In this document: in pieces, positions 59,199 to 64,000 of the stretch
Layout: each line of letters begins with the position of its first letter
Position numbering within the stretch: the stretch's first letter is position 1
Notes under the pieces: generated by a model
Database searches by the model: none
Told to the model about the DNA's origin: nothing
Seen by the model: only the letters and a program-made list of their open reading frames with translations
From: Plumapathes pennacea
Taxonomy: Eukaryota; Cnidaria; Anthozoa; Antipatharia; Myriopathidae
Reading direction: 5' to 3'
Assembly: GCA_964036295.1 (NCBI GenBank)
Contig: OZ038464.1
Coordinates: forward strand, 13,812,001-13,876,000
Length of the DNA stretch: 64,000 nt
Made by a program: the position numbers and the translations under genes

Positions 59199-59256
59199 CA
59201 AGGCTAGAAGAAAGGCAGATCCCAGAATTTGCACTGGACTTTGTGAGGTGGAATGA
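58486..59256 (+). CDS. Unrecognised three-exon candidate gene (5' end not found)
   Basis: Open segments at about 58486-58606 (ends LALQMMVEEKKGTDGRK), 58905-58982 (TSEFFKQLFPGHKAAVTSYF...) and 59203-59256 (ARRKADPRICTGLCEVE, stop) join in phase 0 with GT-AG sites; a run of about 18 T precedes the last acceptor. I do not recognise the protein. The first segment has no obvious start codon before MM and lies in repeat-rich DNA, and a piece after it is duplicated at 57840. It could be the tail of a larger gene or a captured fragment. A further good acceptor and short frame occur at 59873-59947 (ends PEDENYF). Confidence 0.3.
59140..59200. repeat. TA microsatellite and T run
   Basis: About 17 TA units followed by about 18 T, directly before the acceptor of the candidate last exon at 59203. 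Confidence 0.85.
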
Positions 59257-60519
59257 GGCTGGCTCTACATTCAATACTTCTTGGTGAAGAACAATTTCAA
59301 ATGGCATCTATTTTAAGTCAGGCATTATAGGGCCAAGCTTGGATGTGTGTGGACAAGTGCATATTTACTCCTCTGCATTCTACTAGCTGGGATTGTCATC
59401 ATGTGTCATCTGTGATCATGTTTCCAGGTAAATTAGACTTTGTTAGTTTGTAATATTCAATTTTGCATTAACTGTACAGTCCAGTTACTGTAGTTATAAT
59501 TATATAACAGAGAAGCAATAGACATATAAAAAACACATACAGGAAAAAGTAATTAATATTGCAAAAATAATAAAAAAGAGGGAGGCAATTCTTTGATATT
59601 TTGCAAATCATGGCCATGGATGGTCATATACTTTGATATATGCAATGTATGATATTTCTGCATAAACAACATAGCTAGTGTGAGTAATTTTATGTACAAA
59701 AGGTTGTTTGACATATAGTTCTAATAGTGACACCAAGTTGGGAACAGTAACATAATAAGGAAAACTTTAGAAGTCTGTAATGTGAGACAATTTAGTTTCA
59801 GTCTTTTTTTTTTGCCAAAAATGCATGTTTGTACATTTCATATTAATGCAATGTGATTGTCCCCCTTTATAGGGAGCTTTGTGCAAGAGTGGAAAGACAG
59901 AATGCATTTACACTGTCAAACAGCCAGAAGATGAGAACTACTTCTGATCACCAACTCAAGTGTCTAGTTTGTTAATTACCGACACTGTCTAGGCATATAA
60001 GAAGTGTCAGTGGTATATATTCATGAATGTCATACAGTATCAGCAAATGCAGGTTTATTTATTTATTGCAAATTATTATGGAGCTGTTTTTTTATTTATT
60101 TTTTGATGACCTCCAAAAAAACAAAAACTAAACAAAACAAAACCAATAAAGGAAGTACCCAAATGATCACAAAGGCTTAACCATGTTTTTCAACCAATCA
60201 GAATTAGCCAAGGACTAAGCTGTATTGTTTTATGTTGAAGAAGAAACCATTCAGCAATGTGAAAACAATATTGCTTTCTTGTGTGGAGAATACTGCAATC
60301 AATTTTTTTGCTCTTGATTGACCAGGATTTTTGCTGTTTAGTGAACTTGTTTTTGACCAATTTTTAGGAAAGCGTAGCAAATGCAAAGCCAATGTAAACA
60401 ATCACTTGATTACTTGTACTGTCATCCAAAAACAGCTCTATGCTGATGATCATTTAGATGAATAATTCTTATTACTTTGTTTTATGTTTTTAGAAAATTT
60501 TACATTCAGAGATTTATGA
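59257..60519. other. No gene seen
   Basis: AT-rich sequence with short homopolymers. Apart from the weak exon-like piece at 59873-59947 I see nothing coding. Confidence 0.4.
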
Positions 60520-61140
60520 GATAGAGCGGTTTTCGGATGACTGTCGAAAGTAATAGAGCCGTTTTCGGATGACTGTCGAAAACCAAAACCAAAGTAATCA
60601 CACAGGCCAATCACAGAGACTGAGAGAAAACAGTTCAGCCAATTGGAAGCCAAAGTAATTTGCGTTTGGTCTTGCGTTTGGTTTTACTTTCCAATCGGCA
60701 ATGCGAGTACACGCCATCGCTTGCGTGAGAAGTGTTTGGTTTTGGTTTTGGTTTTGTTCCGGATTGGTTGACAAGGCTGCCAAACTTGTATGGACCAATC
60801 AGAAAGCGTAGCAAACGCAAAACCAAAGCAATCACACGATTACTTTCGACAGTCATCCGAAAACCGCTCTATTGTGTGATTGCTTTGGTTTTGCGTTTGC
60901 TTCACTTTCAGATTGGTCCACACGAGTTTGTCAGCATGCTCAGCCAATCAGGAACAAAACCAAAACCAAAACCAAACACTTCTCACGCAAGCGATGGCGT
61001 ATACTCGCACTGCTGATTGGAAAGTAAAACCAAACGCAAGACCAAATGCAAATTACTTTGGCTTCCAATTGGCTGAACTGTTTTCTCTCAGTCTCTGTGA
61101 TTGGCCTGTGTGGTTATTTTGGTTTTGGTTTTCAACAGTC
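60520..61140. mobile_element. Two MITEs of the GTTTTCGGATGACTGTCGAAA family, head to head
   Basis: Left end ATAGAGCGGTTTTCGGATGA appears twice in close succession (60522, 60554). A full copy ends at 60872 (complement ATAGAGCGGTTTTCGGATGA). An inverted, shorter copy follows at once (60873-61140). Same family as 17429-17722. ORFs on both strands (for example 60732-61016) come from the inverted arrangement. Confidence 0.75.
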
Positions 61141-61400
61141 TATAACTCAATATTATTGACCTAAATTTTGTGAAATTGACAGCAATATTGTTATATTGTA
61201 TCTAAATTCCTGCAAATGTTGGCAATTTACATGCATATAAGAAGAAGTCTTGTACCAGGATATAAGATATACAAAAATTAATTTATTATTATTATTTTAT
61301 TACATACCAATGATGGTGAATAATAAAGCAGTGAATTCATGTGGCTGGTGATGGTGAATGATGCCTTACTGTTTCTGTTTAACATTTCAAAACACTCACT

Positions 61401-61619
61401 CTGAGAATATCGAGTGACATCCCCTTTCTGTTTGCAGGTCAGGGCAGAAAATTTTAGACTTTTAGTATTTTTAAATTGCTGCCACCATTTTCCTGATCCC
61501 GCAAATTAATGCCCGTGTTCTTTTACCGCTGATTGTTTGCGGCTGCGAAATGTGTTCAATGATGCGGAATTTTCTCCTCCCCCTCCCCCTCCCCCTCCGC
61601 AGCTTTTTCCACGCCCGGG
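61401..61619. repeat. Promoter-proximal repeat upstream of CIR1
   Basis: Same sequence order as 40810-41037, with an insertion-poor match and a CCCCCT run at 61576-61596. It ends 66 bases before the CIR1 ATG, so it is likely part of the 5' UTR or core promoter. Confidence 0.7.
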
Positions 61620-61685
61620 AAAATCCACCGGTGTTCCTGGGGAGAAATCTTTTGGTAGACTGGGTATGAGTTCCAAAGATTCAAG

Positions 61686-63391
61686 ATGGCGTTCGCTAAG
61701 TTTATGAACAAGAAGGATTTTCATCCTGGCTCGAAGGCCAACATTAAAAGGGTAGGCGTTTTACTGCTTTATACCTACATCTTTTAAGTTTGCTTGAGCT
61801 TTTTACCGACATTTTGTGCCCTTAGAACTAGCTACGACTGTTTTACTCCTCGCTAAATGTAAAAAACTGCACGCACCAACACAGGTAAAACGCCTGTAGA
61901 ATAATACATGAGATTGTTCGCTTACTTCCGCCAGATCAGTAGAATCAAACGTCTGATTCCTGTGTTGCTGTCTGATTCCTTGAGACCAGAAGAATCAAAC
62001 ACGTCTGAAAACGTGTTAATCCCCAAAAGGGCCCACTGCTACATTGTCTGATTCCTCTGCTATAGCGAGCAAAAGCTATTTCTTCAGGCGCAAGGAATCA
62101 CACACAAACCTGTGGAATCACGTGAAGAATCTAATGTATTATTCTACAGGCGTTTTACCTGTGCAAGTGATACAGTGTATTATAAATAAAGATTTCTATT
62201 GATAAGCTCTTCACATGTACTCATAGGCTTGGATGGCGGAGCAGAAAACCCTTTCAAACGAGCTGAAACAAAAAGAGCTACAGCTTCAGTATGAGAAGGA
62301 ACAACAGAGGTTCAACAACAGGTATATATTAACACGTCCCCACCAGCTACATGTAGGCTGATATGATTTAACCCTTTCACCCCTAAGCTCAGTATACAAA
62401 TTCTCCTAACCATCTGAGAAGAAAATGTATGAGTGATAAAGTAAGAATTGATAGTTAGATCAGCTCTCACCTGAGCACACAATGGAAAAGTTGGCATTTG
62501 ATACCTTATGATACATCTCTGGTGAGAGATTGAAAGAGAAATTTGAAGTTGACCACTCTTGGGGACAAAAGGAGGATACCCTGCACCTGAAACTTGTGAG
62601 ACTTTGACCACCCCTCCCCTTGGGCATTCAATGAGAGTGGAATATGGATACGTAGTGAACACCACTTTTCTACTTAATTATCATTCTAAACCACGCAATA
62701 ATGCTTCAAAAACTTAGGGAGGGTTTAACTGCATATCCACATATCCACTGTTTTCAAGGGGACCTTTAAAAACTGTCAATTTTCACACAGTTTATATTTA
62801 GGGAAGAAAAACTGTGCTTGGGCGCTTGAAACAGTCATTACATGCTGTTGTAGTACACTGTTACTATTTTTGATTTACAGTTAGTAGTTTATTCTTTTTT
62901 CCTAACTTTCTTCCCATTTTCTTCTTTCCCCTTTTCCCTGCTTCCACTTTTCTTCTTCTTTGGCTTTTCTTCCTTCCACTTTTCTTCTTCTTTGGCTTTT
63001 CTTCCTTCTTTCCCTTGACCCTTTTTCCTTCCTTCTTCCCCCTTGCTTAATCTTTCCTTCCCTTCTTCCCCTTTCTTTTCTTCCCTCCTTTTCTCCATCC
63101 ACCTTCCCCTTCTCTCTGCTCTCCCTCCCCCCCTCCTCATCTCAGAGGCCTCACCCATTCCAATATCAGTAATATGAGCCACATTTAGGGCTGGACTTTA
63201 TGGGAAGTGGATCATGTGTTGGCTTTTAATGATGTATTAAGTTATCATTATATGCAACTGATTACATCAAAGACAATATTGTTACATTATTATTGGTTTT
63301 GTTGTTTTCCTTAGACAGCTGGTTAGCAAAGATGAGAGGATAAAATCAGGGCTTGATTTCTTGTATGATGCTCCACCTGGCTACAAAAAAG
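61686..63391 (+). CDS. CIR1: CIR1-like corepressor (5' part; continues beyond the window)
   Basis: Three exons are visible: 61686-61751, 62227-62321 and 63315-63391, joined in phase (0, 2), giving 79 residues. The protein starts MAFAKFMNKKDFHPGSKANI, goes on WMAEQKTLSNELKQKELQLQ and ends DERIKSGLDFLYDAPPGYKK. This is the N-terminal CIR domain of CBF1-interacting corepressor (human: FANFMCKKDFHP, WMAEQK, FMYEAPPG). CIR1 is a nuclear protein that links RBPJ/CBF1 to histone deacetylase complexes in Notch target repression and is also tied to splicing factors. A coiled, Glu/Gln/Lys-rich helix lies in exon 2. The donor after exon 3 is AAAG|GTGCCA. Later exons are outside the window. Intron 2 has a long pyrimidine tract (62885-63145). 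Confidence 0.88.
62885..63145. repeat. CT-rich pyrimidine tract in CIR1 intron 2
   Basis: Mostly CTTCCTTC and TTCTTCTTTGG units, with TTCTTCTTTGGCTTTTCTTC repeated directly at 62950 and 62985. ORFs on the other strand (Lys/Glu/Arg only) are artefacts. Confidence 0.8.
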
Positions 63392-63567
63392 GTGCCATTA
63401 TCATCATTAATATATAATTTGTATTCTCTTTCCCAATAATTTACTGTCTCTGTTTGTAACAGCAGCATTAAATAGTGTGGATTGGGTTGCCTTGGGGAAG
63501 TGGGAGGGTTAAAGGTTACAGGCGAATACTAAAAAGGCAGAGTAGTACGTTTAAAAGATATTTTGAG

Positions 63568-63569
63568 TT

Positions 63570-63604
<35 letters not shown>

Positions 63605-63612
63605 TTTGTTTA
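63568..63612. repeat. TTTA tetranucleotide microsatellite
   Basis: About ten TTTA units followed by variants. Confidence 0.9.
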
Positions 63613-64000
63613 TTTTTTAACAAGAAGGAATGTTACAGTCTGTGGCATGTTTGATAGACTAGGGCTCTGAACTCCAGGGCGAGGGGACATCTACAATAAT
63701 TATTGTAGTAACACTCATTAATGGTGACTTGACAATATTAAACTATTATTTGCTCTACGTAATTTAAAACAATCATGAATTTGACATTATTTTCTAGGCA
63801 TGAGTCTAATGATGCATTTAAAATTGTTAAGATGTTTTTTTTTCTCTCTCTGTTTTCTTCTCTGCTGTGGAAATAAGTTTGGGTTAGGAATAAGTTGATA
63901 TCAGGCTCACTACCACAGGAAATGATTGCCCATTAGCAGGTGTTTCAGTTCTGCTATGGGCTGTCCAGGCCTTCCCCACCTTGGGTGTGGTCTCTGTGTT

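Noticed and set aside
59873-59947. Exon-like piece ending PEDENYF
   Set aside because: Good acceptor, but no upstream exon in a matching phase could be supported; noted only with the candidate at 58486.
60732-61164. Two overlapping 94-codon ORFs
   Set aside because: They read across two inverted MITE copies and repeat each other's peptides.
62889-63182. Lys/Glu/Arg-rich ORFs on the minus strand
   Set aside because: Translation of the pyrimidine tract in CIR1 intron 2.

Overview
The window looks like nuclear DNA of an anthozoan cnidarian, most likely a stony coral. This rests on AT-rich sequence, many short GT-AG introns, dense palindromic MITE-type repeats, and secreted genes built from PAN/apple, EGF, fibronectin-III and fibrinogen-like (FReD) domains. 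The species cannot be fixed without a search. All exon models were read by eye; splice phases were checked by arithmetic, but there is no transcript evidence.

Region 1 (1-35,030) is a tandem segmental duplication in three units, starting near 126, 11,189 and 27,388. Units A (gene 797-5584) and C (gene 30143-34823) each carry an apparently intact six-exon gene: signal peptide, PAN/apple, EGF, EGF, two-exon fibrinogen-like domain. Unit B has been remodelled. Relative to unit C, about 1.9 kb holding both EGF exons is missing, and an 8.8-kb block (13356-22191) with hAT-like ends sits in its place. The block carries a 31-nt linker exon, three FN3 exons and a C-terminal domain exon. These splice in phase with the unit-B signal-peptide and PAN exons and give one open 544-codon frame (gene 11895-19519). 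The fibrinogen exons left downstream (22321-23462) carry a 2-nt frameshift. The locus appears to record exon shuffling: one copy of a secreted lectin-like gene was turned into a PAN-FN3 protein and its old tail decayed.

Region 2 (35,030-41,400) is almost all repeats: a Harbinger relic with a transposase fragment, a roughly 60-bp minisatellite, a broken RRM gene fragment, tandem hairpin repeats, and a MITE whose empty site is preserved elsewhere in the window.

Region 3 (41,493-52,133) is a 12-exon Lifeguard/TMBIM-family gene of 339 residues with one GC-AG intron. Its introns hold several foldback elements, one with a hammerhead-like motif, and a 1.5-kb DNA-transposon-like element with repeated 14-mers.

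Region 4 (52,134-61,620) is repeat-rich. It includes a 1.18-kb Mutator-like element with an 11-bp target duplication, large foldbacks, a short telomere-like tract and an unrecognised three-exon candidate.

Region 5 (61,686-end) is the 5' part of a CIR1 homologue, continuing beyond the window. The repeat in front of CIR1 is also in front of the Lifeguard gene.
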